Shown here piece by piece: positions 54,107 to 62,993 of a DNA stretch of 64,000 nucleotides. A model generated the notes under the pieces. The model saw nothing but the letters and a program-made list of their open reading frames with translations, was not told the origin of the DNA and searched no databases. Numbering within the stretch: the first letter of the stretch is position 1; each line of letters begins with the position of its first letter. Source of the DNA: Arthrobacter sp. 135MFCol5.1 (lineage in GTDB: Bacteria > Actinomycetota > Actinomycetes > Actinomycetales > Micrococcaceae); assembly GCF_000374865.1 (NCBI RefSeq), contig NZ_KB895463.1:78820-142819 (forward strand), written 5' to 3'. Made by a program: the position numbers and the translations under genes.

Positions 54107-54406
54107 GTGATATTCAAAGCTGTGGGCGAGGGCCGCCCTTACCCCGACCATGGTTACAGCACCCCGAAGCAGTGGGCGTCGCTGCCGCCGCGGCCGGTCC
54201 GGCTGGACGAACTGGTGACCACCAAGCGCACGCTGGACCTGGAGGCCTTGCTGGCCGAAGATTCCACATTCTTCGGTGACTTGTTCCCGCACGTGGTGCA
54301 ATACCAGGGAACCCTTTACCTGGAGGACGGCCTGCACCGCGCGGTCCGTACGGCACTGCACCAGCGCACGGCGATCCACGCCCGGGTCCTGGTGCTCGAT
54401 GGCTAG
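54107..54406 (+). CDS. Small conserved protein annotated in relatives as VapB-type antitoxin
   Basis: A 99-residue protein: GEGRPYPDHGYSTPKQWASLPPRPVRLDELVTTKRTLDLEALLAED then GTLYLEDGLHRAVRTALHQRTAIHARVLVLDG. Similar actinobacterial proteins carry the VapB-family label, but no toxin gene is adjacent, so I doubt an antitoxin role. The GTG at 54107 lies 6 nt after TACTGT and has no ribosome binding site, suggesting leaderless expression; an ATG 3 nt earlier is possible. It overlaps the LytR_C gene by 8 nt. Confidence 0.65.
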   Translation: MIFKAVGEGRPYPDHGYSTPKQWASLPPRPVRLDELVTTKRTLDLEALLAEDSTFFGDLFPHVVQYQGTLYLEDGLHRAVRTALHQRTAIHARVLVLDG

Positions 54407-55073
54407 CCGCCGGCCGAAGGACCCCAGCGTCCTGCACGGCCACCGTGTGGTGTCCGGCGCTGAGCTGCGGGCGGCGATGGAAGCGGCCAAGGACGCCGAC
54501 GAAACGGCCCGGGTCCGCCGCCGCGTGCTCCACGGCGTGGTCCTGTTCCTGCTGGTTGGGATGATCGCCGCGGCCATCATCGTTGCCCTCGCCATCATTA
54601 ACGGGCGGCTGAAGGTTCCCACGGCCGAGCCCAGCCAGAAGCCGGTGTCTTCATGCCCCACTGCGGTGTTCGACTACACGCCCAACGACAAGGTCAGGCT
54701 GAACGTCTATAACTCCACCACCCGGGCCGGCCTGGCCCGCTCCGTGGCGGATGAATTCCTGGCGCGGAAGTTCGCGGTGGGCAATGTGTCGAACGTCAAT
54801 GCCGGCTACCGGGGCGTTGCTGCAGTGGTCTCAGGCGCGGCCGGGCAGGCTGCCGCTTTCACGGTGCAGCGCAATGTACCGGGGTCCGACTACTTCCAGG
54901 ACAGCAGGACCGACGCCAGCGTGGACGTCATCCTGGCCCATGATTTCGCAGCGCTCGTCCCGGCGGATGTGGTGGACCAAACCCCTGGGACCCTGGGCTG
55001 CCCCAGGGAAAGCCGCCGCATTGCCGATGCCAACAAGCTTCCGGTAACCCCGGCCGCCGTGCCGGCGCGCTGA
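54399..55073 (+). CDS. LytR_C domain membrane protein
   Basis: A 224-residue protein with a cytoplasmic N-terminus, one TM helix at about 47-69 (VVLFLLVGMIAAAIIVALAII), and an extracellular LytR C-terminal domain (about 95-195: VRLNVYNSTTRAGLARSVADEFLARKFAVGNVSN). LytR_C domains accompany cell-wall glycopolymer ligases and envelope integrity proteins. The ATG lies within the last codons of the small upstream gene, so the two are translationally coupled. Confidence 0.85.
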   Translation: MASRRPKDPSVLHGHRVVSGAELRAAMEAAKDADETARVRRRVLHGVVLFLLVGMIAAAIIVALAIINGRLKVPTAEPSQKPVSSCPTAVFDYTPNDKVRLNVYNSTTRAGLARSVADEFLARKFAVGNVSNVNAGYRGVAAVVSGAAGQAAAFTVQRNVPGSDYFQDSRTDASVDVILAHDFAALVPADVVDQTPGTLGCPRESRRIADANKLPVTPAAVPAR

Positions 55074-55110
55074 CCACGGCCGCGCTGACCACGGCTCAGC
55101 CGGCCGCCGC

Positions 55111-55761
55111 TTAGCCGGCCGCCGCCGGAAGGCCGGCCACGCGCAGGGGCCGCCCTTCGTCGTCGAACCTTGCTCCCGCCCCCAGCTGGATGAACCGCAC
55201 CGTCCGGGCCACGCGCGCTTCCAGTTCGGCAGGCTCGTCGCTGCCCCTGGCGGCGCTGGAGGACAGCGTGCCCAGGATCAGCTGGGACTGTTGCCCCACG
55301 TCCGCCACCGGCAGGTAGCCCTGCTCCATGCCGTCACGCAGGATGCCCTGCAGCAGGGTTCTGAGCTCGCTGACGTGGTCGGAGAGTTTCGCGAAGGACG
55401 ACGGCGACAGCACAGCCCCCATGGCCGGTCCGGGCGGGAGGTGGCGGCGGCTGAGGTCAACCACCTGGGCGCGGACGTAGAGGGCCAGCCGCTCCACCGG
55501 GTTCTCCAGGCGGCCCAGTGAATCGCGCAGGTCCGAGAGGAACTTCTCCGTCTCCTCCAGCGCGTAGGAAATCAACAGTTCCTCGATGTCCGCGTAGTAG
55601 TTGTAGACGGCGGTCCGGCCCACGCCTGCGTGCCGGGCCACGTCCGTCATGGTCAACCCGGGAAGGCCGTGGGTGAAAAGGAGTTCGCCGAAGGCTGTGA
55701 GGATACGGCGCTGCGTATCAGCGCGTTGTTCGGCGTTGCTGGCCGCTGAAATCCTGGGCAT
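55111..55761 (-). CDS. TetR-family transcriptional regulator
   Basis: A 216-residue TetR protein. The N-terminal HTH is RILTAFGELLFTHGLPGLTMTDVARHAGVGRTAVYNYYADIEELL (within residues 20-65). The C-terminal half is a ligand-binding helix bundle of no specific subfamily. TAAAGT ends 6 nt before the ATG on the minus strand, so the mRNA is probably leaderless. That hexamer lies within an inverted repeat, which implies autoregulation. Confidence 0.9.
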   Translation of the reverse strand: MPRISAASNAEQRADTQRRILTAFGELLFTHGLPGLTMTDVARHAGVGRTAVYNYYADIEELLISYALEETEKFLSDLRDSLGRLENPVERLALYVRAQVVDLSRRHLPPGPAMGAVLSPSSFAKLSDHVSELRTLLQGILRDGMEQGYLPVADVGQQSQLILGTLSSSAARGSDEPAELEARVARTVRFIQLGAGARFDDEGRPLRVAGLPAAAG

Positions 55762-55764
55762 ACA

Positions 55765-55791
55765 GACACTTTACCGCGATGTGTCAGTAAA
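55765..55791. promoter_or_regulatory. Operator overlapping the tetR promoter
   Basis: GACAC (55765-55769) with GTGTC (55781-55785), and TTTAC (55770-55774) with GTAAA (55787-55791), form two interleaved inverted repeats over the tetR -10 element. Confidence 0.5.
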
Positions 55792-55796
55792 CGGCG

Positions 55797-56495
55797 CTAG
55801 ATTGCGCAGCCATCCGGACCGCAGGCCCCGGCCTCCGCGGAATCGACCAACACCAACGGGTTGGCTTCCTGCCACGCCTGGTTAAGCGCGCGCGTGAACG
55901 TTTCCGCCGGCTGGGCGCCGGACAGGCCGAACTTGCGGTCAATGACAAAGAAGGGGACACCACTGATGCCCAGGGACTGGCCTTCCTGGAAATCGGACCG
56001 CACCGCGTCCGAGTACTTGTCCGTGGTGAACAGTTCGTCCACCTCGTCCTCCGGCAAGCCAAGCTCCCGGCCCAGTCCTGCCAGGTATTCCCGGCTGCCA
56101 ATGTCTTTGCCGTGCTCGAAATGGTCGCTGAGGAGGCGCTCCTTGGCGGCATCCTGCTTGCCGTGGACGGCAGCGAGGTGGATCAGCCGGTGGGCCGTGA
56201 AACTGTTGGCCACCACCACCTTGTCGAAGCGGTAGTTGAGGCCCTCGTCCTTGGCCTGCTGTGCCACGTGCTCGAACATCTGCGAGACCTGCTGGGCCGG
56301 CATCCCCTTGCGGCTGCTCAGGTATTCCAGTTCGGTGCCATCGAAGTGCTCCGGCAGCCCGGGATCCAGCTGGTAGCTCCGCCACACCACATCAACAGAA
56401 TCACGGTGCGGGAAGGATGCCAGGGCGGCCTCAAAGCGGCGTTTGCCGATGAAGCACCACGGGCAGGCGACGTCGGACCAGATCTCAATCTTCAT
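55797..56495 (-). CDS. DsbA/FrnE-family thiol oxidoreductase
   Basis: A 232-residue cytoplasmic DsbA-like protein: IEIWSDVACPWCFIGKRRFE gives the CPWC active site near residue 12. A helical insert and GVPFFVIDRKFGLSGAQ carrying the cis-Pro complete the fold. FrnE relatives act as disulfide oxidoreductases or isomerases in stress resistance or polyketide tailoring. The start at 56495 (MKIEIW) matches the family; an in-frame ATG at 56504 adds three residues. It is upstream of tetR on the same strand with 35 nt between. Confidence 0.9.
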   Translation of the reverse strand: MKIEIWSDVACPWCFIGKRRFEAALASFPHRDSVDVVWRSYQLDPGLPEHFDGTELEYLSSRKGMPAQQVSQMFEHVAQQAKDEGLNYRFDKVVVANSFTAHRLIHLAAVHGKQDAAKERLLSDHFEHGKDIGSREYLAGLGRELGLPEDEVDELFTTDKYSDAVRSDFQEGQSLGISGVPFFVIDRKFGLSGAQPAETFTRALNQAWQEANPLVLVDSAEAGACGPDGCAI

Positions 56496-56710
56496 GGCCT
56501 GCATAACCGGCCGGCAGGGGCCGCCATTCCGGCACCTGCCATGAGATCCGCCACATTGGGTCTTGTGGCAGCGGCCGTCGTGGGCAATAGTCGGATCAGG
56601 TGGTCATGCAGCGGCCCTCGGAATCGAAGACTCATCGGGTGCAAGAGCGCATCCGGTGTAATTTTGCCCGGCCTGCTGGGGAGCCCGGCCTGTAACCTGG
56701 GAGGCCAGGA

Positions 56711-57781
56711 ATGCGGATTGGACTTGTCTCAGGGCCGTGGATCCCGGTCCCGCCGGCAACCTACGGAGGCACGGAAAGGGTGGTGGACGCCCTTGCCCGG
56801 GGCTTCGCCGCCGCCGGGCACGAGGTCCTGCTGGCGGCACCGCTCGAGAGTACGTGCCCGGTTAGGCTCGTTCCGGGGATGCGGGCCGCCGAGTACGAAG
56901 GACTCGGCACCAGCATCAGCGAACTCAGCCATGTTGTCAGGGCTTACGAGGGACTGCAGGACGTCGACATCATCCACGACCACACCATGGCGGGGCCCCT
57001 CTACCTGCACCGGCCGGCCGGGGTCCCGGTGGCCACCACCATCCACGGGCCCATCCACGCCCAAGCGGCGGATATCTACCACGCCGTTGCCCGGCGTGGT
57101 GCCGTGATCGCCATCTCCAAGGACCAGGCGTCGCACGCCCCCGCTGTTCCCGTCACCCGGATCATCCACCACGGGGTGGACCTCTCCGCCGTGCCCGTGG
57201 GGACCGGCAGCGGGGGCTACCTGTGTTTCGTTGGCCGCTCGTGTCCGGACAAGGGACTCCTTGAGGCCATCACCATCGCCAGGCAGGTTGGAATGCACCT
57301 CAAAATTGCGGTCAAGATGCGCGAACCGGAGGAGGTCCGCTTTTTCCGGGAAGTCATTGAACCAATCCTGGGCCCCAACGAGGACTTCGTCGGGGAAGTG
57401 GACGATGCCGCCAAATACCGGTTGGTTGGCGGTGCAACGGCGTTCCTGAACCCTATCCAGTGGTCCGAACCGTTCGGCCTGGTGATGATCGAGGCGCTCG
57501 CTACCGGCACCCCGGTGATTGGGACGCTCATCGGAGCGGCTCCGGAAATTGTGGAGCACGGCCGGACGGGATTCCTGGGAAAAACCGAGGAACTGGCCGG
57601 CTTTGTGACGGCCGCGGCCGGGCTGGACAGGGCTGTGTGCCGGCAAGCCGTGGAAGAGCGCTTCAGCGCCGCCCGGATGGTTGCCGACCACCTGGAGCTT
57701 TACGCCGAACTCATAGAAGGGAGGATGCCCTCAGGGGTTCCGCAGGTTCCCCGGGTGCACCAGAATTTATTGGGGGCCTGA
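56711..57781 (+). CDS. Family 4 glycosyltransferase (GT-B)
   Basis: A 356-residue retaining GT4 enzyme. RIGLVSGPWIPVPPATYGGTERVV gives the N-terminal glycine loop, HDHTMAGPLYL contains the active-site His region, and FVGRSCPDKGLLEAI and EPFGLVMIEALATGTPVIG form the sugar-nucleotide site. The acceptor is unknown. GGGAGG lies before the ATG. The next gene, a glycogen debranching-type enzyme, follows after 46 nt, so the pair likely acts on one oligosaccharide or glucan. Confidence 0.9.
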   Translation: MRIGLVSGPWIPVPPATYGGTERVVDALARGFAAAGHEVLLAAPLESTCPVRLVPGMRAAEYEGLGTSISELSHVVRAYEGLQDVDIIHDHTMAGPLYLHRPAGVPVATTIHGPIHAQAADIYHAVARRGAVIAISKDQASHAPAVPVTRIIHHGVDLSAVPVGTGSGGYLCFVGRSCPDKGLLEAITIARQVGMHLKIAVKMREPEEVRFFREVIEPILGPNEDFVGEVDDAAKYRLVGGATAFLNPIQWSEPFGLVMIEALATGTPVIGTLIGAAPEIVEHGRTGFLGKTEELAGFVTAAAGLDRAVCRQAVEERFSAARMVADHLELYAELIEGRMPSGVPQVPRVHQNLLGA

Positions 57782-57827
57782 ATGCTTCCCGATCCAGGGG
57801 GCATCTGCCGGAGAAGGGAGCCTTTCC

Positions 57828-59996
57828 ATGACCGCCTGGAACGAAGACAACGAGGCAGCAGTATCCGATTCGGGATCGGTCACGGTCTTGGAGGGATCGT
57901 CGTTCTGCATCTCCTCCGGCACGGGCGACATCAGTCCTGACGCCGGAACCAACGGAGCCTTCTTCCAGGACACGCGGATCATCTCGCGCTGGATGCTCAG
58001 GATCAACGGCGCATTGCGCGAACCATTGTCAGCCCAACGCCCGCAACCATTCGAGGCCACGTTCGTGGGCCGCGCCAAATGGCCCGGCGGCAGGTTTGAC
58101 AGCCCCCTGGTGGTCCGCCAGGTCCGCCACATCGGCCCGGGGCTGCAGGACGACATTTCCCTCGAAAACTATGCGGCCGAACCGGTGGAGTGCGAGATCG
58201 AGCTGCTCGTCGACGCCGACCAGGCAGACCTCTTCGAAGTAAAGGGCGGCCGTACCAGCGGCCTGGACGATACCACCCGGGCCATCACGGACGGGAGACT
58301 GGTCATCGAAGCATCACGGCACGGCCAGCAACGAGGGACCGCCGTCGGCGCACGGGGGGCGGAGGTCAGCACGGACGGGCTGCGGTTCCATGTCACTGTT
58401 CCGGCACGGGGCAAATGGAGCACCAGCGTCATAGTGGTGCCCTTGGTCAACGGTGAGGCGCCGGAGGAACCCTTCAAGGAGGGGCGGCTTCCGCACCACC
58501 GGGAAGGGGTTCGCCGGCACCTGGACTGGGAGGAAGGCGTTCCGCGGATCAGCATCGAGGACTCCAGCTTCCAGAACGTGCTCAACCGGAGCCAGAGCGA
58601 CCTTGGTGCCCTACGCATCTTTGATGCCCACCATCCCAACCGGGCTGCGGTGGCGGCCGGGGCGCCCTGGTTCATGGCCCTGTTCGGCCGGGATTCGCTG
58701 CTGACCTCCTACATGAGCCTGATGGTCAACCCCAACCTCGCCTTGGGCACGCTCCAAACCTTGGCCGGGATCCAGGGTAAGAAAGTGGACGTGGATTCCG
58801 AAGAGGAACCTGGCCGCATCCCGCATGAGGTCCGGCTCGGCGTCACTGCCGGCCTGTCCCTGGGAGGGACGGCGTACTACGGCACCGCCGACGCCACCCC
58901 CCTTTTCGTCTCCACCCTGGGGGAGCTAAGCCGGTGGGGCCTTTCCCGGGACGCGATCCAGCCCCTGCTGCCACACGCCGACCGGGCGCTGGAATGGATC
59001 GAAAAATACGGCGACCGGGACGGCGACGGTTTCGTGGAATACCTCCGGCCCAACGACCACGGCCTGGTGAACCAAGGCTGGAAGGACTCCTGGGACGGGA
59101 TCAATTTCGCCGACGGAACCATCGCCGAAGCCCCGATCGCCCTCTGTGAAGTCCAGGCGTATGTCTACTCCGCGTACCTTGGCAGGTCCCTGCTGGCCCA
59201 CTGGAGCGGCGATTCCGCCCTCGAAAAGCACTGGGCAGACAAGGCAGCCGCCTTCAAAGAGGAGTTCAACAAGAAGTTCTGGCTGAGGGACAAGGGCTAC
59301 TACGCGGTGGCGCTGGACAAGGACAAACGGCCCGTCGATGCGCTGACCTCGAACATCGGCCACTGCCTCTGGACGGGCGTCGTGGACGAAGACAAAGCCG
59401 TGTCCGTCATGGAGAACCTGATGTCCCCGCAGATGTTCACCGGCTGGGGCATCCGCACGCTGGCGTCCGACATGGGCGCCTACAATCCGGTCAGCTACCA
59501 CAACGGCTCGGTGTGGCCCCACGACACGGCACTGGTGGCCACCGGGCTGATGCGCTACGGGTTCGTGGACGAGGCCAAGCGGGTGGCCTCCGGGATCCTC
59601 GACGCCGCCCGGCATTTCGACGGGCGGCTGCCGGAGCTGTTCTGCGGGTTCGACCGTGGCGAATACCCTGGCCCGGTTCCGTATCCCACCGCGTGCTCGC
59701 CGCAGGCCTGGGCCGCGGCGGCGCCCGTGCAACTGGCACGGATCCTGTTGCGGTTCGACCCCGTCTTCACCCGCGGGGTGGTGCACCTGGCACCGATCCT
59801 GCCGGAGACGGTGGGCACGTTCCGGGCCGAAAATGTCCTGCTGGACGGAAGCCGGGTGACCATCAAAGCCACCGGAACAACCGGCACCATTGAAGGCCTT
59901 CCGCCGGGACTGAAGCTGCTGGCCGAGCCCCGGCCGCCGCTGGCCTACCCGTTGGAAGCGGCGGCGGCGGGCCTTGGCGCCCGCAGGCTCCCCTAA
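57828..59996 (+). CDS. Glycogen debranching-type amylo-alpha-1,6-glucosidase family protein
   Basis: A 722-residue protein. An N-terminal beta domain (GDE_N_bis, about 15-215: GTNGAFFQDTRIISRWMLRING) is followed by an (alpha/alpha)6 barrel (about 240-700). Barrel landmarks are WFMALFGRDSLLTSYMSL, WKDSWDGINFADGTIAEAPIALCEVQAYVY and YHNGSVWPHDTALVA, with acidic residues in the catalytic places. It probably hydrolyses alpha-1,6 or related glucosidic bonds. AAGGGAG precedes the ATG. Its TAA stop overlaps the convergent acetyltransferase gene by 4 nt. Confidence 0.9.
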   Translation: MTAWNEDNEAAVSDSGSVTVLEGSSFCISSGTGDISPDAGTNGAFFQDTRIISRWMLRINGALREPLSAQRPQPFEATFVGRAKWPGGRFDSPLVVRQVRHIGPGLQDDISLENYAAEPVECEIELLVDADQADLFEVKGGRTSGLDDTTRAITDGRLVIEASRHGQQRGTAVGARGAEVSTDGLRFHVTVPARGKWSTSVIVVPLVNGEAPEEPFKEGRLPHHREGVRRHLDWEEGVPRISIEDSSFQNVLNRSQSDLGALRIFDAHHPNRAAVAAGAPWFMALFGRDSLLTSYMSLMVNPNLALGTLQTLAGIQGKKVDVDSEEEPGRIPHEVRLGVTAGLSLGGTAYYGTADATPLFVSTLGELSRWGLSRDAIQPLLPHADRALEWIEKYGDRDGDGFVEYLRPNDHGLVNQGWKDSWDGINFADGTIAEAPIALCEVQAYVYSAYLGRSLLAHWSGDSALEKHWADKAAAFKEEFNKKFWLRDKGYYAVALDKDKRPVDALTSNIGHCLWTGVVDEDKAVSVMENLMSPQMFTGWGIRTLASDMGAYNPVSYHNGSVWPHDTALVATGLMRYGFVDEAKRVASGILDAARHFDGRLPELFCGFDRGEYPGPVPYPTACSPQAWAAAAPVQLARILLRFDPVFTRGVVHLAPILPETVGTFRAENVLLDGSRVTIKATGTTGTIEGLPPGLKLLAEPRPPLAYPLEAAAAGLGARRLP

Positions 59997-60526
59997 GGGA
60001 GGGGGCGTTCCAGCACGAAGTCGTGTTCCACCGTGCTGCCCAGCCGGAAGGACTTGGTTCCCACCTTGCGGAAACCCGACTTCCCATAGAAGCGGATGGC
60101 CCGGGCGTTCTGGCTGTTGACGCCCAGCCAGGCGCCCGCCGCACCGGTTGCGGCGGCTGCCTCAAGGCTGGCGTGCATGAGCTCGGCGGCGGCGCCCAAC
60201 CCGTGGTAGTCAGGGTGGACGTAGCACTTGCTGATCTCCACGGACGGGACCAGCGTCAGCGCGGAGGAAACGTCCGGGTCCGCGGCGGGCCGGTCCACCA
60301 GCAGGCTGTAGCCGGTGAGCGGGCCGTCGGCATCGATGACCAGGATGGTGATGTCCGGGTCAGCGAGATAGCGCGTGAAGTGTGCTTCGCTGAGCGTGTT
60401 GGCCAGGTGCGCGGCGATGTCGGACGGTGACGACGACGGCGGGCAGGCAAGCGGAAAGGTGACCGCTGCCAGCTCGGCCAGCGGGCCGGCGTCGTCCGCT
60501 GTTGCCCTGCGGATGCTGTGGGTCAT
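59993..60526 (-). CDS. GNAT-family N-acetyltransferase
   Basis: A 177-residue GNAT enzyme: IRRATADDAGPLAELAAVTFPL begins the fold, ILVIDADGPLTGYSLLV and CYVHPDYHGLGAAAELMHASLEAA carry strand 4 and the acetyl-CoA pyrophosphate loop (HGLGAA), and WLGVNSQNARAIRFYGKSGFRKVG completes the site. The substrate is unknown. GGAAGG precedes the ATG, 14 nt after the end of the upstream dehydrogenase gene, so the two are likely co-transcribed. Confidence 0.9.
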   Translation of the reverse strand: MTHSIRRATADDAGPLAELAAVTFPLACPPSSSPSDIAAHLANTLSEAHFTRYLADPDITILVIDADGPLTGYSLLVDRPAADPDVSSALTLVPSVEISKCYVHPDYHGLGAAAELMHASLEAAAATGAAGAWLGVNSQNARAIRFYGKSGFRKVGTKSFRLGSTVEHDFVLERPLP

Positions 60527-60540
60527 GGGGGCCTTCCGGC

Positions 60541-61500
60541 TCAGTCGGTGATGGTGCGGATGGGGGAGCCGGCCAGCCAGGCGGTGATGTCCTCCACGGC
60601 TCCGCCGTAGAACTGCCGGTAGCTTTCCTGCGTGACGTAGCCCAGGTGGGGCGAGAGTACCGTGTTGGGGGCGGCAAGGAGTGGGTGCCCGGCCGGCAGC
60701 GGTTCCTGGTCGAAGACGTCCAGGGCCGCGCCGCGGATCCAGCCCTCGGCGAGGGCCCTGAGGAGTGCGTCCTGGTCAACCAAGGGCCCCCGCGCCGTGT
60801 TCACGAGGATGCCTTCGGGGCCGAGCAGCCGCAGTTCCTCCTCGCCCACGATGTTTTCGGAGCGCGGGGAGAGCCGCAGGTGGAGGGTTGCGACATCGGC
60901 GAGGGTGAACAGTTCAGCCTTCGAGACCAGGCGCCCGCCGGCGCCGGCCGCGGCCTCCGCCGTCAGGTTCGGGCTCCACGCCACCACGTCCATCCCGAAG
61001 GCCCGGCCGTACGCCGCTACCCGGCGGCCGATCTTGCCCAGCCCCACGATGCCAAGGGTCTTCCCTGCCAGCTCGAAGCCCACCGTGGACTGCCAGCCGC
61101 CGGCGCGCAGCGAGTGGTCCTCGGCCGGCAGGTGCCGTGCGATGGCCAGCAGCAAGGCCCAGGTCAGCTCCGGGGCGGCAGTGGGTGAGCCGGGCGTGCC
61201 GCACACGGTAACTCCGTGCTCGGCCGCCGCCGCGACGTCGATCGAGGCGTTGGCCATGCCGGTGGTCACCAGCAGCTGCAGGGCGGGAAGTTGCTCAAAC
61301 ACCTCACGCGGGAACGCGGTCCGCTCGCGCATGGCGATCACCATGGTGGTGCCTGCCAACGCCGAGACCAGGGCGTCGCGGGAGGCGAAGGGTTCCCGGT
61401 ACGAGGTGATGGTGACGCCCGCAGCCTCCAGGGCCGCGAAGTCGGCGAAGCCGTGGGCCACGTCCTGGTAGTCATCAAGGATGGCAAGCCGGTGCGTCAT
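60541..61500 (-). CDS. D-2-hydroxyacid dehydrogenase (NAD-dependent)
   Basis: A 319-residue enzyme of the D-isomer-specific 2-hydroxyacid dehydrogenase family. The Rossmann loop is LGIVGLGKIGRRVA (about 145-158), the catalytic Arg lies in LHLRLSPRSENIV, and NTARGPLVDQDALL follows; the usual Glu/His pair is near the C-terminus. Substrates range from phosphoglycerate to glyoxylate and aromatic keto acids; nothing here narrows it. AAAGGA lies 5 nt before the ATG at 61500; the longer open frame is not supported. Confidence 0.9.
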   Translation of the reverse strand: MTHRLAILDDYQDVAHGFADFAALEAAGVTITSYREPFASRDALVSALAGTTMVIAMRERTAFPREVFEQLPALQLLVTTGMANASIDVAAAAEHGVTVCGTPGSPTAAPELTWALLLAIARHLPAEDHSLRAGGWQSTVGFELAGKTLGIVGLGKIGRRVAAYGRAFGMDVVAWSPNLTAEAAAGAGGRLVSKAELFTLADVATLHLRLSPRSENIVGEEELRLLGPEGILVNTARGPLVDQDALLRALAEGWIRGAALDVFDQEPLPAGHPLLAAPNTVLSPHLGYVTQESYRQFYGGAVEDITAWLAGSPIRTITD

Positions 61501-61602
61501 GGGTGTCCTTTGCGGTGTCCAGTCGTCCACAGTCACGTTCATCGTATGGCAGGGCCGCGCAGGTGGTCGCCTGGAGTTCCGGGCTCGCGCGGCGTGATAG
61601 CA

Positions 61603-61647
61603 ATGAGGGTGATGAATCAAAGCCCATTCCCCATGTTGTCCCTGTGA
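61603..61647 (+). CDS. Possible 14-residue leader peptide before the transporter gene
   Basis: A small frame MRVMNQSPFPMLSL ends at TGA overlapping the GTG start of the transporter (GTGA). The transporter lacks its own ribosome binding site, so its translation may depend on this leader. There are two in-frame ATGs (61603 and 61612), the second just after GAGGG. Confidence 0.35.
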   Translation: MRVMNQSPFPMLSL

Positions 61648-62846
61648 GCGCCGGCGTCCTTTCCCGCGTGCCCAAGAGCTGGATCCTGCTGGCCTGCATC
61701 GGCCTGCTGGCCCTGAACCTGCGGGGCCCCTTCGTGGCGGTCGCGCCCCTGGTGGACCACATGCAGGCGGAACTGCACTTCTCGCCGGTCATGCTGGGGC
61801 TGCTGACGAGTATCCCGGTGCTCTGCTTCTCGCTCGCTGCTCCATTGGCCTCTCTGGCGGCGCGGAGGTTCGGGGCAGAGTTCGCCGTCACGCTGACCAT
61901 CCTGGGTGTCCTTGCCGGCGTGGTGGTCCGTTCCGCGGGCGGCCCGGTGCTGGTGGTGGCCGGTACCGTGCTCATCGGGGTGGCCATCACGGTGGGAAAT
62001 ATTGCGGTGCCCCTGATCATCCGCCGCGATTTCGCACCGCGCCGGCAGGGGACCGCCATGGGGATCTACACGGCGGCATTGAACATCGGGTCCTTCCTGA
62101 CCTCGGTGGCCATGGCTCCGCTGGCAGCGGTCACCGGGTGGCGGCTTGCGCTCGCCGCCGTCGCTGTCCTTGCGGTCGCCGCCATTGTGGTGTGGGTCCT
62201 GGCGGTGGGGCCGCGCACGGCATTCCTGGTGTCGGATCCGGATGAGGCCTCGGGTGGGGACGGGCAGCGGGCGACGGCGCGCAGTTCCGGCTGGACGACG
62301 TTCGGGCTGACCGCGGGCTTCGGCGGCCAGGCGTTCTCCTACTACGGCGTCACCGCCTGGCTGCCCAGCTACCTGCACGACGAACTGGGGATGAATGCCG
62401 CGCAGGCCGGTGCCGCGTCCTCGATCTTCCAGATCCTGGCCATCGTGGGCGGCCTCGGCGTTCCGTTTGCAGCCAAGTACATGAGTACGACGGCGGTGGC
62501 GGTCACCTTGGGGACGTTGTGGCTGGCCGTTCCCGTAGGGCTCCTGGTGCTGCCGCAGCTGTGGTGGCTGTGGTCCACGTCCGGCGGCATCGCCCAGGGC
62601 GGCGGCATCACCCTGATCTTCATCGCCGTGATCAAGCTGGCGCGCGACCAAGCCTCGGCCGGCCGGATGTCCGCAACGGTCCAGGGCCTTGGCTATTGCC
62701 TCGCTGCCGTTGCCCCTCCGCTGGTGGGCTTCGTCCACGACACGTCCGGCTCGTGGACGCCGGCCCTGCTGGTCATCCTGGCCTCCGTGCTGACCTTCTT
62801 CGCCAGCACCACCCTGTCCGTGCGGAAGGTGCCGAAGGGGCGCTAA
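61644..62846 (+). CDS. MFS transporter of the CynX/NimT type
   Basis: A 400-residue, 12-helix major facilitator: ILLACIGLLALNLRGPFVAVAPLVDHM is the first helix, with the RGP motif characteristic of cyanate/2-nitroimidazole transporters (CynX/NimT). GTAMGIYTAALNIGSFLTSVAMAP and FSYYGVTAWLPSYLHDELG are also typical. The substrate is unknown. The GTG at 61644 is chosen because the hydrophobic first helix begins soon after and an upstream mini-ORF overlaps it; the frame is open to 61503. It ends before a repeat cluster. Confidence 0.82.
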   Translation: MSAGVLSRVPKSWILLACIGLLALNLRGPFVAVAPLVDHMQAELHFSPVMLGLLTSIPVLCFSLAAPLASLAARRFGAEFAVTLTILGVLAGVVVRSAGGPVLVVAGTVLIGVAITVGNIAVPLIIRRDFAPRRQGTAMGIYTAALNIGSFLTSVAMAPLAAVTGWRLALAAVAVLAVAAIVVWVLAVGPRTAFLVSDPDEASGGDGQRATARSSGWTTFGLTAGFGGQAFSYYGVTAWLPSYLHDELGMNAAQAGAASSIFQILAIVGGLGVPFAAKYMSTTAVAVTLGTLWLAVPVGLLVLPQLWWLWSTSGGIAQGGGITLIFIAVIKLARDQASAGRMSATVQGLGYCLAAVAPPLVGFVHDTSGSWTPALLVILASVLTFFASTTLSVRKVPKGR

Positions 62847-62880
62847 GGCGTCGGCCGCCGTCGGACGTTCCGCCACCCCG

Positions 62881-62993
62881 ACGCCCGCTCACTTCTTGCA
62901 TCAAACGGCGGAACGCCCGCTCACTTCTTGCATCAAACGGCGGAACGCCCGCTCACCTCTTGCATCAAACGGCGGAACGCCCGCTCACTTTCT
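62881..62993 (+). repeat. Tandem 32-bp repeat, three and a half copies
   Basis: Units at 62881-62912, 62913-62944 and 62945-62976 are identical except for one T/C change in the third. A partial copy follows to about 62993. Each contains CCCGCTCACTTCTTGCAT followed by CAAACGGCGGAACG. Inverted copies of the core lie at 62998-63017 and 63026-63044. The array sits in the gap between two convergent genes. Reading frames through it give repetitive peptides and are not credible genes. Confidence 0.9.

Noticed and set aside
54107..54406. VapBC toxin-antitoxin locus
   Set aside because: No PIN-domain or other toxin gene lies on either side; the neighbour is a LytR_C membrane protein.
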